A DNA stretch of 64,000 bases, taken from the NCBI GenBank assembly GCA_039794245.1, contig JBDIVS010000017.1:1-64000 (forward strand), written 5' to 3'. Numbering within the stretch: position 1 is the stretch's first letter; each line of letters starts with the position of its first letter. The notes under the pieces are model-generated. The model saw nothing but the letters and a program-made list of their open reading frames with translations, was not told the origin of the DNA and made no database searches. Of this stretch, positions 52,622 through 61,691 are shown in pieces. Made by a program: the position numbers and the translations under genes. The stretch is from DAITQM01 sp039794245 (lineage in GTDB: Bacteria > Pseudomonadota > Gammaproteobacteria > Xanthomonadales > Wenzhouxiangellaceae).

Positions 52622-53191
52622 ATGAGCGACTCCGCCGGCGACATCGGCGGCGCCGGCGCGGCGCCGGAAAGTCTGGAGGCGTTTTTGGCCGATGTTGAGC
52701 GCCGTGCCTTCCGCATGGCCTATCTGGCCACCGGCCGGCGCGACGAGGCGCTCGATCTGGTTCAGGAGGCGATGATGTCTTTTGTCCGCAGTTATCGCAG
52801 CAAACCGCCGGCCGAACGGCGGCCGTTGTTTTTTCGGACGCTGGACAACCGGCTGCGCGACTGGCACCGCCGGGAAACCGTCCGCCGCCGCTGGCTGCTG
52901 CCGTGGCTGCGTTTCACCGGTGCGCCCGGCGAGGAGGCGGCAGACTGGGAACCGGCGGATCCGGGACCGGGTCCGTCCGCCCTGGCGGACGGCGCCGATT
53001 TTGCCGCCGCCGCCCAACGGGCGCTGGCGGTTTTACCGCATCGCCAACGCCAGGCGTTTTTACTGCGCGCCGGCGAAGGGTTGGATGTCGCCGCCGCCGC
53101 CCGCGCCATGGGCGTGACGCCAGGTAGCGTCAAGACACATTATTTTCGCGCCGTCCACGCTCTGCGCGCGGCACTGGAGGACTATCGATGA
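52622..53191 (+). CDS. ECF-like RNA polymerase sigma factor
   Basis: A 189-residue sigma-70-family protein. Region 2 is AYLATGRRDEALDLVQEAMM then SFVRSY. The linker is proline/glycine-rich. Region 4 is LPHRQRQAFLLRAGEGLDVA then GVTPGSVKTHYFRAVHALR. Its stop overlaps the next gene by four bases, the usual coupling of a sigma factor to its regulator. The signal it answers cannot be read from the sequence. Confidence 0.88.
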   Translation: MSDSAGDIGGAGAAPESLEAFLADVERRAFRMAYLATGRRDEALDLVQEAMMSFVRSYRSKPPAERRPLFFRTLDNRLRDWHRRETVRRRWLLPWLRFTGAPGEEAADWEPADPGPGPSALADGADFAAAAQRALAVLPHRQRQAFLLRAGEGLDVAAAARAMGVTPGSVKTHYFRAVHALRAALEDYR

Positions 53192-53550
53192 ACAGCGGCG
53201 ATGACCAGGAACTGACGCGGCGGGTGATCGCCGCGCTGGACGAGGCCGATGCGGCGCTGCCGCCGGAGATCGCCGCCCGGCTCGCTGCCGCCCGCCGCCG
53301 GGCATTGGCCGAGCCGCTGCCGGCTGCACGCTTCCGGCTCGCCCCCCTCGGCTTCGCCGCGGCGGCGGCGTCGATCGCGCTGCTCGCCGTGCTGCTTTAC
53401 CCGCGGCCACCGTCTCCGGACGATGGCCCGCCGGCCGGCGATCTGGCGGCGCTCGATCTCGAGCTTTTGGCCCACGACGATCTGATGTGGCTCGAAGACG
53501 ACCTGGAGTTCTATGCGTGGCTGCACGACACCGCCGCCGGCCCGGGCTGA
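53188..53550 (+). CDS. Probable anti-sigma or sigma-associated membrane protein
   Basis: A 120-residue protein with a cytoplasmic N terminus (SGDDQELTRRVIAALDEADA), one membrane span (LAPLGFAAAAASIALLAVLL) and an acidic periplasmic tail (DLELLAHDDLMWLEDDLEFY). Position directly after the sigma gene and single-span topology suggest an anti-sigma factor. Similar small proteins with this acidic tail follow ECF genes in other proteobacteria. Evidence is mainly context. Confidence 0.6.
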   Translation: MNSGDDQELTRRVIAALDEADAALPPEIAARLAAARRRALAEPLPAARFRLAPLGFAAAAASIALLAVLLYPRPPSPDDGPPAGDLAALDLELLAHDDLMWLEDDLEFYAWLHDTAAGPG

Positions 53551-53804
53551 GCGTCGTTGTGCTCCTGCTGGCGTGCTGCGCGCCGCAGGTGCTGGCCGCC
53601 GCGCCGCCCGAGGAAGCGCCGCCGGGCCGCGAGCTGCTGGAATTTCTCGCCGAGTGGAGCAGCGGCGGGGAATGGATCGATCCGCTGGCCCTGGAAGCGG
53701 TTCCCATACCGCCCGTCGAGCGCGATGTGAGCGATGATGCCGATGATACCGATGATGAACATGCCCCCGAAAACCAACGCCCCGCACCGCCTGCCGATCA
53801 TTGA
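53517..53804 (+). CDS. Small exported protein, unknown function
   Basis: A 95-residue reading frame starting with GTG inside the previous gene. It has a signal-like segment (LSVVVLLLACCAPQVLAAAP), a short body with LLEFLAEWSSGGEWIDPLAL, and an acidic tail. The sequence is plausible as a periplasmic partner in the sigma-factor cluster. Overlaps with both neighbours make the limits uncertain. Confidence 0.55.
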   Translation: MAARHRRRPGLSVVVLLLACCAPQVLAAAPPEEAPPGRELLEFLAEWSSGGEWIDPLALEAVPIPPVERDVSDDADDTDDEHAPENQRPAPPADH

Positions 53805-54462
53805 ACGCTGGCACCGCCGGCTGTTGCCCGGCCTGTGCCTGCTGCTTCTGGCCGGCGGTGTTCCGGCGGTCGAATGGGACGACCTGGATAGCGGTGAACA
53901 GCGGATACTGGCGCCGTGGGCGGCGGAATGGGGGACGCTCGATACGGCAACCCAGGACCGTCTGCTGACCGGTGCCCGGCGCTGGCTCGAAATGACACCC
54001 GACGAGCGGTTGCACGCTGCCGACCGCCTGCGCCAGTGGCAGGCGCTGCCGCCCGAGCGCCGCGCCGCGATCCGCCAGCGTTACGAGCGCTACCGGGCGT
54101 TGCCGCCGGGCGACCAGGCCCGCATCCGCCAGGGCCTGCACTACCTGCGCGCCCTGCCACCCGCCGAGCGCGAACGGTTACGCCGCAATTGGCAGCAGAT
54201 GACGCCGGCCGAGCGCCGCGCCTTCCGTCAGGGGGCGGAACTCGGCGCCCGCGGCGAGCGGCTGCGCTGGCTGGCGGCAATGGAACCGGCAGAACGCGAC
54301 GCTTTCCGCCGTTTGACCCACGATCTGCCGGAGACACAAAGAGTGGAACTCCGGCGCCGGATGATGCTGCTCGGCGACGATGAAAAAGCCGCCTTCGCCC
54401 GCCGGCTGCTCGCCGCGAGCCCGGCCGAGCGCACCGCCTTGCTGGCCGCGGACGGCCACTGA
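53761..54462 (+). CDS. DUF3106-type exported protein
   Basis: A 233-residue protein with a signal peptide (RRLLPGLCLLLLAGGVPAVE) and a repetitive body made of short helical units of the form LPPERRAAIRQRYERYRALP and MTPAERRAFRQG, the DUF3106 pattern. Function unknown; repeats of this kind suggest an extended helical periplasmic protein. Several ATG codons lie at 53734-53761; I chose the last because it places the signal peptide near the N terminus. Confidence 0.75.
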   Translation: MPPKTNAPHRLPIIERWHRRLLPGLCLLLLAGGVPAVEWDDLDSGEQRILAPWAAEWGTLDTATQDRLLTGARRWLEMTPDERLHAADRLRQWQALPPERRAAIRQRYERYRALPPGDQARIRQGLHYLRALPPAERERLRRNWQQMTPAERRAFRQGAELGARGERLRWLAAMEPAERDAFRRLTHDLPETQRVELRRRMMLLGDDEKAAFARRLLAASPAERTALLAADGH

Positions 54463-54594
54463 ACCGCCGATTTCTTTCCGCAGCGTAGAATCACCCCATA
54501 GGCAACCGCCCATCGCGGCCGCCGGCGGCGGCGGAAAGCAATTTGCCCGGTGATGGTCTTTTGGCATGCTGTTTCCAAATGAGGCGGATCAACG

Positions 54595-56106
54595 ATGAAC
54601 GGGATCAATACATTACTGTTCAATACTTTGAGTGTCCTTTCCCTGCTGTTCATATTCTTGGTCGGGAGCGGGGTGCTGGTCGTCGCCGTGCTCTACGTGC
54701 TCGACCGGACACAGACAGCGCACGCCGTGCGCCGGAACTACCCGGTTGTCGGTCGCTTCCGGTATTTTTTCGAGCACCTCGGCGAATTCTTCCGCCAGTA
54801 TTTTTTCGCGATGGACCGCGAGGAGCTGCCGTTCAACCGTGCCGAGCGCTCGTGGGCCTACCGCGCCGCGAAGGACATCGACAACACCAGCGCCTTCGGT
54901 TCGACGCGCGACCTTCGACCGCCGGGGACCATTTTTTTCGTCAACTGCCCGTTTCCGACGCTGGAAGAAGACGCCGTCAAGACGCCGCCAATGGTCATCG
55001 GGCCCCATGCCCGGCAACCTTTTGAGACCAAATCCTTTTTCAATATCTCCGGCATGAGTTACGGCGCTTTGTCGGCACCCGCGGTGCGCGCCCTGTCGCG
55101 CGGCGCCCGCGAGGCCGGCATCTGGCTGAATACCGGCGAGGGTGGGCTTTCGCCACACCATCTCGAAGGCGGCTGCGATATCGTCTTTCAGATCGGCACG
55201 GCGAAATACGGCGTACGCAACGAGCGCGGCGAGCTGTGCGACGAGCGCCTCAAGGCGATCGCCGCGCACGACCAGGTCAGGATGTTCGAGCTGAAACTCA
55301 GCCAGGGCGCCAAGCCGGGCAAGGGCGGCATCCTGCCGGCCATCAAGGTCACCGAGGAGATCGCCGCGATCCGCGCCATCTTGCCGTACCACGATTCGAT
55401 CTCGCCGAACCGCCATCCCGAAATCGACAGCGCCGGCGACTTGCTCGACATGATCGGGCGCATCCGCGAGGTGACCGGCAAGCCGGCCGGCTTCAAGGCG
55501 GTCATCGGGACGAGCGACTGGCTGGCGGAGTTGTGCAAAGAGATCAACCGCCGCGGCGTGGAGTCGGCCCCCGATTTCATCACGATCGACAGTTGCGACG
55601 GCGGCACCGGCGCGGCGCCGATGCCGCTGATGGACGATGTCGGGCTGCCGTTGAAAGAGAGCCTGCCACTGGTCGTCGATCTTCTGAGCGAATACGGCCT
55701 TAGGCAGCGGGTCAGGGTGATCGCCTCGGGCAAGCTGATCACGCCGACGATGGTCGCCTGGGCGCTGTGCGCCGGCGCCGATTTCATCAACTCGGCGCGC
55801 GGTTTCATGTTTTCGCTGGGCTGCATTCAGGCAATGCAGTGCAACCGCAACACCTGCCCGACCGGTGTCACGACGCACAACCCGCGCTTGCAGCGCGGCC
55901 TGGTGCCCGAGGAGAAATACCTCCGGGTCGCCCATTACGCCCGCAACATGATCAAGGAAGTCGGTATCATAGCGCACTCCTGCGGTGTCCCCGAGCCCCG
56001 CCGCCTGCGCCGCAAGCATGCGCGCATGGTCGTCGAGCGCGGGCGGTCGATTCCGCTCAGCGAGTTGTACCCGGAACCGGTTGCCAAAAGCACTAACCTT
56101 GCATGA
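54595..56106 (+). CDS. FMN-binding glutamate-synthase-like oxidoreductase, membrane-anchored
   Basis: A 503-residue protein with one N-terminal span (LSVLSLLFIFLVGSGVLVVA) and the GltS synthase domain: FNISGMSYGALSAPAVRALS, GEGGLSPHHLEGGCD, DSCDGGTGAAPMPLMDDVG, and the iron-sulfur cysteines in MQCNRNTCPTGVTTH. It lacks the amidotransferase domain of full GltB. Substrate is unknown; such proteins are common stand-alone GOGAT-like enzymes. Overlaps tyrS by four bases. Confidence 0.87.
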   Translation: MNGINTLLFNTLSVLSLLFIFLVGSGVLVVAVLYVLDRTQTAHAVRRNYPVVGRFRYFFEHLGEFFRQYFFAMDREELPFNRAERSWAYRAAKDIDNTSAFGSTRDLRPPGTIFFVNCPFPTLEEDAVKTPPMVIGPHARQPFETKSFFNISGMSYGALSAPAVRALSRGAREAGIWLNTGEGGLSPHHLEGGCDIVFQIGTAKYGVRNERGELCDERLKAIAAHDQVRMFELKLSQGAKPGKGGILPAIKVTEEIAAIRAILPYHDSISPNRHPEIDSAGDLLDMIGRIREVTGKPAGFKAVIGTSDWLAELCKEINRRGVESAPDFITIDSCDGGTGAAPMPLMDDVGLPLKESLPLVVDLLSEYGLRQRVRVIASGKLITPTMVAWALCAGADFINSARGFMFSLGCIQAMQCNRNTCPTGVTTHNPRLQRGLVPEEKYLRVAHYARNMIKEVGIIAHSCGVPEPRRLRRKHARMVVERGRSIPLSELYPEPVAKSTNLA

Positions 56107-57314
56107 ATGCCTTGTCCGCCGAGCAGGCCGCCGCGCTCGACACGCTGGCGCGCGGTACCGCCGAGATCATCAAGACCGAAGAGCTGGCCGAGCGCCTCGG
56201 GCGCGGCAAGCCGCTGCGCGTCAAGGTCGGTTTCGATCCGACGGCGCCCGATCTGCACCTTGGGCACACGGTGATCCTGAACAAGATGCGCCAGTTCCAG
56301 GATCTCGGTCACCAGGTGATTTTTCTGATCGGCGATTTCACCGGCATGATCGGCGATCCGAGCGGCAAGAACGTCACGCGCCTGCCGCTGAACGCCGAGG
56401 ATGTGGCGGTCAACGCCGCCACCTACCGGGCGCAGGTGTTCAAGATTCTCGATCCGGACAAAACCGAGGTGCGTTTCAATTCGGAATGGATGGCGGCGCT
56501 CTCGGCCGAAGGATTGATCCGGATCGCGGCGCAGTACACCGTGGCACGCATGCTCGAACGCGATGATTTCGAGGCCCGTTACCGGGCCGGCGCGCCGATC
56601 GCGATCCATGAATTCCTCTACCCGTTGATCCAGGGCTACGATTCGGTGGCGCTCCACGCTGACATCGAAATGGGCGGTACCGACCAGAAGTTCAATCTGC
56701 TGATGGGCCGCCATTTACAGCAGCACTACGGCCAGGCGCCGCAGGTGATCATCACGCTGCCGCTGCTCGAAGGATTGGACGGTGTACAGAAGATGTCCAA
56801 ATCGCTCGGCAACTACATCGGCATCACCGAACCGGCCGCCGAGATGTACGGCAAGGTGATGTCGATTTCCGACGATCTGATGTGGCGCTGGTTCGATCTC
56901 GTCAGCCTCAGACCGAACGCCGAACTGGCGGCGTTGCGCCGCGCGGCGGCGGAAGGGCGGAACCCGCGTGACATCAAGTACTTGCTGGCCGGCGAGATCG
57001 TGGAGCGTTTCCACGGTAGCAATGCGGCGCGCCGGGCGCATGCCGAATTCGTCGCCCGCTTCCAGCAGGGCCGGATGCCGGAGGAGATAGCCGAGTGCCG
57101 GCTCGATTCAAAGGGCACGCCGCTCGGCATTGCCGACCTGCTGCGTCAGGCGGGGCTGGTGGTGAGTAATGCCGAAGCGTTCCGACTCATCGCCCAGGGC
57201 GCGGTGCGTATCGACGGCGAGCGGGTCAGCGACCGGGCCTTGTCGTTCACCGCCGGTTTTCAGGCCGTCATCCAGGTCGGCAAACGGCGTTGGGCCAGGG
57301 TGCTTTTGTCATGA
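56103..57314 (+). CDS. tyrS: Tyrosyl-tRNA synthetase
   Basis: A 403-residue class I synthetase. HIGH-type motif HLGHTVILNKMRQF near residue 57, KMSKS motif GVQKMSKSLGNYIG near 230 and a C-terminal S4 RNA-binding domain (AEAFRLIAQGAVRIDGERV). KMSKS rather than KFGKS places it in the TyrZ-like branch. Followed by tyrA, 13 bp downstream. Confidence 0.95.
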   Translation: MNALSAEQAAALDTLARGTAEIIKTEELAERLGRGKPLRVKVGFDPTAPDLHLGHTVILNKMRQFQDLGHQVIFLIGDFTGMIGDPSGKNVTRLPLNAEDVAVNAATYRAQVFKILDPDKTEVRFNSEWMAALSAEGLIRIAAQYTVARMLERDDFEARYRAGAPIAIHEFLYPLIQGYDSVALHADIEMGGTDQKFNLLMGRHLQQHYGQAPQVIITLPLLEGLDGVQKMSKSLGNYIGITEPAAEMYGKVMSISDDLMWRWFDLVSLRPNAELAALRRAAAEGRNPRDIKYLLAGEIVERFHGSNAARRAHAEFVARFQQGRMPEEIAECRLDSKGTPLGIADLLRQAGLVVSNAEAFRLIAQGAVRIDGERVSDRALSFTAGFQAVIQVGKRRWARVLLS

Positions 57315-57327
57315 ACGCCGTCCTGTC

Positions 57328-58443
57328 GTGAGCGACGACCTCACTCGTCTGCGGCAACAACTCGATCGACTCGACGGCGAGATTCTCGCTGCGGCCGCCG
57401 AAAGGCAGCGGATCGTCAGCGAAATCGGCCGCCTGAAACGCAATCGCGGTCTTTACCTGCGCGATTTCGGGCGCGAGCGCCAGGTGCTCGAAAAGGCCTT
57501 CGAACGCGGCGCCGGCTGCGGCCTCGATTCGACCTTCGTTAGCGCCTTGTTCGGCCTGTTGATCGAACATTCGCTGCAATTCCAGGAACGGCACGGCCTA
57601 GCGGACGGCGCCGGCGGCAGCGGCCTGATGGCGCTGGTGCTCGGCGGCCGCGGCCGGATGGGACGCTGGTTCGCCGATTTTCTGGCGATCCAGGGTTACC
57701 GCATCGCGATCGCCGATCCGGCGGACACACCCTCGCCGTACCCGGCGGTTGACGACTGGCAGCGGGCGGCGGAAACAGCCGACCTCGTCGTCGTCGCCGC
57801 CCCGCTCAAGGTCAGCGCCGGACTTTTGTCCGAATTGCTGGCGATCGAGCCCAAAGGCTTGGTTTTCGACCTCGGCTCGCTGAAATCGCCGCTCCGCCCG
57901 GCGCTCGAAGCGTTGTGTGCCGCCGGCGTCACAGTGACTTCGCTGCATCCGCTGTTCGGGCCGGCGGTCCGGATGCTCTCCGGGCGACATGTCGCCGTCG
58001 TCGATGTCGGCTGCGCCGCGGCCAACGAGCGTGCCGCGGCATTGTTCGCCGGAACGATGGCCGAGATCGTGACCTTGAGCATCGACGAGCACGACCGGTT
58101 GATGGCCTACGTGCTGAGTTTTTCGCATCTCCTCAACATCGCCTTTACCGCCGTTCTGGCCTCGTCCGGTGAGAAGGCCCTGCAGCTTCGCCGGGTGTCG
58201 AGCACGACGTTCGAGGAACAGCTCAAGGTGGCGCGCCGGATCAGCGGCGAAAATCCGGAAGTCTATTTCGAGATTCAAACCTTAAATCCGTATGCCGCCG
58301 GCGTTCGCCGGGCGCTCGGCGAGGCGCTCGCGGCGCTGGATCAGGCGCTGGCCGCCGATTCGCGCCAGGCGTTTTACGAGGTGTTTTCGGCCAATGTCGA
58401 ATACCTGGCCCACGCCCCCCTGCCGCCGCAGCCGGGCGGTTGA
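57328..58443 (+). CDS. tyrA: Chorismate mutase / prephenate dehydrogenase, tyrosine synthesis
   Basis: A 371-residue fused enzyme. The AroQ-type mutase covers the first ~90 residues (LRQQLDRLDGEILAAAAERQ, then IGRLKR). The NAD-binding dehydrogenase begins at ALVLGGRGRMGRWFADFL and has SLHPLFGPAVRMLSGRH. The length matches E. coli TyrA, which is feedback-inhibited by tyrosine. I chose the GTG at 57328, following tyrS. Confidence 0.94.
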   Translation: MSDDLTRLRQQLDRLDGEILAAAAERQRIVSEIGRLKRNRGLYLRDFGRERQVLEKAFERGAGCGLDSTFVSALFGLLIEHSLQFQERHGLADGAGGSGLMALVLGGRGRMGRWFADFLAIQGYRIAIADPADTPSPYPAVDDWQRAAETADLVVVAAPLKVSAGLLSELLAIEPKGLVFDLGSLKSPLRPALEALCAAGVTVTSLHPLFGPAVRMLSGRHVAVVDVGCAAANERAAALFAGTMAEIVTLSIDEHDRLMAYVLSFSHLLNIAFTAVLASSGEKALQLRRVSSTTFEEQLKVARRISGENPEVYFEIQTLNPYAAGVRRALGEALAALDQALAADSRQAFYEVFSANVEYLAHAPLPPQPGG

Positions 58444-58464
58444 ACCCGCCCCGGGCTTGCCGCT

Positions 58465-59562
58465 GTGACCGTGCTGTACGCCATTCCGGAAGCCGATGCG
58501 GTGCGCCGGCTGCTGCCGGCGTTCGGCGAACGGCGTTTGACGGTGGACGATGCGCGGCACCGGCTCGCGGCCAATCCCAACCTGCTGCCGCTGGCGATCG
58601 ACGAGGCGGACGGCGGCTGGATCGGCTTTGCTGATTTCGGCGAAGAGCCGCTCAGCGACTGGCAGCATATCTTCACGATCCAGCGCCTGGCGGCGGCCGG
58701 CCGTTTCGGCGAGGTGTTCGTTGCACCGTTGGAGTTGCTCGCCGCCGCGGACTTGCCGGCCGGCGGCATGGACCTATCGGGTTTCATTTTTCATGTCTCG
58801 CGCTGCGGTTCGACGCTGCTCGGCAAGGCGCTGGCCCGCAGCCCGGCGCGCCTGGTGGTCAACCAGCCGGCGCCGCTGCAATGGGGATTCTGGGCGGCGC
58901 TGACCGGCGGTTTCGCCGCGCCGCTCGAAGCTACGGCGCGGCACTTGACGATGTTCCGCAACCTGTGCCGGCTTTTGACCCGGCCGCGCGGTGGGCGGTT
59001 TTTGACCGCCCACCTGAAACTGATCAGTTGGAACACGATCTACATCGATTTCGTGCAGCGCGCCTTTCCCGCCGCGGCGCGCCTGTTTCTGTACCGCGAT
59101 CCGGTCGAGGTGATCGCCTCGGTGCGCCACGAAACGACCGCTGCGCTTTACTCGCGCCGCACCCGGCTCGGCGGCCTGTTGGCAGCGCTGCCCCAGGAAG
59201 CCGCCGACCGCCTCGACGATCTCGATTACCTGGCCGCCTGTTACGCCCATTACCTGGCGTCAGCCGAAGCGGCCGGCCCTTCCGGGCTGCGCTGGCTCAA
59301 TTACCGCGATTTCAGCGCCGAACGCCTGCCGGCGGTGCTGGCCGCCGGGCTCCGGATTGATCCGGACGACAGTGAACTGGCACTGATGCGCGCCCAGTTC
59401 GCGGTGCACTCCAAGGACGACTCCGGCCGCCGCCGTTTCAGCGACGACCGGGCGCGCAAACAGGCGGCGCTGAGCGCCGACGAACGCGCCCGGGTGGCGC
59501 GCTGCACGGCTGCGCTGATGCAGTCACTGGACGCTTCGCGGTACAATATCGTCTCGTCATGA
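58465..59562 (+). CDS. Sulfotransferase-like P-loop protein
   Basis: A 365-residue protein with the PAPS-type P-loop FHVSRCGSTLLGKALAR near residue 111 and the downstream motif LFLYRDPVEVIASVRHE, the two hallmarks of the sulfotransferase superfamily. The N-terminal ~100 residues are variable. It starts with GTG and leads a run of sugar- or surface-related genes, so sulfation of an exported glycan or small molecule is a fair guess. Confidence 0.75.
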   Translation: MTVLYAIPEADAVRRLLPAFGERRLTVDDARHRLAANPNLLPLAIDEADGGWIGFADFGEEPLSDWQHIFTIQRLAAAGRFGEVFVAPLELLAAADLPAGGMDLSGFIFHVSRCGSTLLGKALARSPARLVVNQPAPLQWGFWAALTGGFAAPLEATARHLTMFRNLCRLLTRPRGGRFLTAHLKLISWNTIYIDFVQRAFPAAARLFLYRDPVEVIASVRHETTAALYSRRTRLGGLLAALPQEAADRLDDLDYLAACYAHYLASAEAAGPSGLRWLNYRDFSAERLPAVLAAGLRIDPDDSELALMRAQFAVHSKDDSGRRRFSDDRARKQAALSADERARVARCTAALMQSLDASRYNIVSS

Positions 59563-59590
59563 CGCCCGGTGCGGCACCCCGCACTCCCCG

Positions 59591-60358
59591 ATGAACCAGC
59601 ACACAATGAATTCTTCCCTCAAACCCGGGCTGTTGACGGTCCTGATCCCGAATTACAACTACGGGCGCTATATCGGCGAGGCGATTGCTTCGGTTGCGGC
59701 ACAGGATTACCCGGATATCGAACTCGTCATCGTCGATGACGGCAGCAGCGACGATTCGCTGGCGGCGATCGAGCGGGCGCTCGCCCAGGCGCCGCGCTTC
59801 GCGGCGGCCAAAGTCCTGGCCCTCAAGCCCAACGGCGGCAAACTAGCGGCGATCAACGCCGCACTCGGCGACATCCACGGCGAATACCTGATCACGCTCG
59901 ACGCCGACGACCGCCTGACGCCGCAATACGCCTCGCGCTGCATCGCCGAACTGGCCGCGTTGCGGTCAACCGAGCCGAACATCGGCATCGTTTATTCCGA
60001 TTGCCTGCTGATCGACCGCAACGGCCGGGTGATCGACCGCGGCCGTTCGGCCGCCTTCGATGTCGAACTGCTGCAGAACAACAGCTATATCCCGGAGCCG
60101 GCGCTGGTCGTCACCGCGGCGTTTCTCGAAGTTGCGCCGTTCGACACGGCGATCAAGGTCGGCACCAAGCACCACAAGTGGCGGCGCATGGTGGCCAACG
60201 GCTGGTGCGGCCGGCATATCGCCGAACCGCTGTTCCACTACCGGATGCACGATTGCAACATCTCCGGCATCGGCAACCGCGTTTACGAGGAGATCGCCCA
60301 GGGGCGGCCGGGCGGCGAGCGCATCCTTTCCGGCTATTGGGTCACGGCGCGGAGCTGA
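59591..60358 (+). CDS. Family 2 glycosyltransferase
   Basis: A 255-residue GT-A glycosyltransferase: LTVLIPNYNYGRYIGEAIAS, IELVIVDDGSSDDS, and the metal-binding DxD in LITLDADDRLTPQ. No membrane span is seen, so it probably acts in the cytoplasm on a lipid- or protein-linked acceptor. Donor sugar unknown. Confidence 0.9.
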   Translation: MNQHTMNSSLKPGLLTVLIPNYNYGRYIGEAIASVAAQDYPDIELVIVDDGSSDDSLAAIERALAQAPRFAAAKVLALKPNGGKLAAINAALGDIHGEYLITLDADDRLTPQYASRCIAELAALRSTEPNIGIVYSDCLLIDRNGRVIDRGRSAAFDVELLQNNSYIPEPALVVTAAFLEVAPFDTAIKVGTKHHKWRRMVANGWCGRHIAEPLFHYRMHDCNISGIGNRVYEEIAQGRPGGERILSGYWVTARS

Positions 60359-60407
60359 ACACCAAAAAACGTCATCGCGCCGCCGAACGGGCGGCAAAGA
60401 CATAGTC

Positions 60408-61691
60408 ATGAATCTGCCAGCACTCGAAAATACCCGGCCTTGTGTCGTCGGACTGGGCTACGTCGGCCTGCCGTTGGCCGTGGCGCTCGGCGAGCGTTAC
60501 CCGACCGTCGGTTTCGATACCAACGCATCGCGCGTTTCGGCGCTTGCCGCCGGCCACGACGTAACGCTGGAAGTGACCGACAACGAACTCGCCGCCGCCC
60601 GGCATTTGACGCTGACCGCCGACCCGGCGGCCATCGCCGGCAGCAATGTCTATATCGTCGCCGTACCGACGCCGGTCGATCTTTCCAAGCAACCCGACCT
60701 CGGGCCGCTGCGCAGCGCCAGCATCACCGTCGGTAAAGTGCTCGCCGCCGGCGACGTGGTGATCTACGAATCGACGGTCTATCCCGGCCTGACCGAAGAC
60801 ATCTGCGTGCCGTTGCTCGAAGAGCACTCCGGGTTGAAACTCAACCGCGATTTCCACGTCGGCTACAGCCCCGAACGCATCAATCCCGGCGAGAAGCAGC
60901 GGCGCCTCGGAACCATCGTCAAGATCACCTCCGGCTCCAACCCGGCGGCCGCCGAATTCATCGACGCCCTGTACCGCAGTTTCATCCCGGCCGGCACCTT
61001 CAAGGCCAGTTCGATCAAGGTTGCCGAGGCGGCGAAAGTCGTCGAGAACACGCAGCGCGACCTGAACATCGCGTTGGTCAACGAGTTGGCAATCATGTTC
61101 AACCACCTCGGCATCAACACCAGCGAGGTGCTGCGCGCCGCGGCCACCAAGTGGAACTTCCTGCCGTTCCAGCCCGGCCTGGTCGGCGGCCACTGCATCG
61201 GCGTCGATCCGTATTTCTTGATCCACAAATCGCAGCAGGCCGGCTACCACCCGGACGTAATCATCGCCGGGCGGCGCATCAACGACGGCATGGGGGCCTA
61301 TATCGCCAACCAGGTGCTGCGTTTGATGATCCGCCGGCGGATGAACGTGCCCGACGCGCGGGTGTTGATTCTCGGCATGACCTTCAAGGAAGACTGTCCC
61401 GATATCCGCAACACCAAGGTCTACGACCTGTACCGCGAATTGTCGGGCTTTGTCGCGGCCGTCGATATCCACGATCCGTGGGCGTCGCCTGAAGATTGCC
61501 AGCGTGAGTTCGGCATCGACCTGGTCGCATCGCCCGAATCCGGCGCCTACGACGTGATCATTCTCGCCGTCGCGCACAGTGTCTATCGGCAGCAGGGCAT
61601 CGCCTGGGTGCGCGGCCTCGGCCAACGCGACGCCGTGGTTTACGACATCAAATCGATCTATCCCTTTGATGCGGTCGATGGCCAGCTCTGA
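60408..61691 (+). CDS. UDP-sugar 6-dehydrogenase, TviB/WbpO type
   Basis: A 427-residue NAD-dependent enzyme oxidising a UDP-N-acetylhexosamine to its uronic acid. NAD motif VVGLGYVGLPLAVALGERY, catalytic-region KWNFLPFQPGLVGGHCIGVD with the active-site Cys, and C-terminal GMTFKEDCPDIRNTKV are all present. Close to the UDP-GalNAc dehydrogenases used in capsule and O-antigen synthesis. Confidence 0.92.
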   Translation: MNLPALENTRPCVVGLGYVGLPLAVALGERYPTVGFDTNASRVSALAAGHDVTLEVTDNELAAARHLTLTADPAAIAGSNVYIVAVPTPVDLSKQPDLGPLRSASITVGKVLAAGDVVIYESTVYPGLTEDICVPLLEEHSGLKLNRDFHVGYSPERINPGEKQRRLGTIVKITSGSNPAAAEFIDALYRSFIPAGTFKASSIKVAEAAKVVENTQRDLNIALVNELAIMFNHLGINTSEVLRAAATKWNFLPFQPGLVGGHCIGVDPYFLIHKSQQAGYHPDVIIAGRRINDGMGAYIANQVLRLMIRRRMNVPDARVLILGMTFKEDCPDIRNTKVYDLYRELSGFVAAVDIHDPWASPEDCQREFGIDLVASPESGAYDVIILAVAHSVYRQQGIAWVRGLGQRDAVVYDIKSIYPFDAVDGQL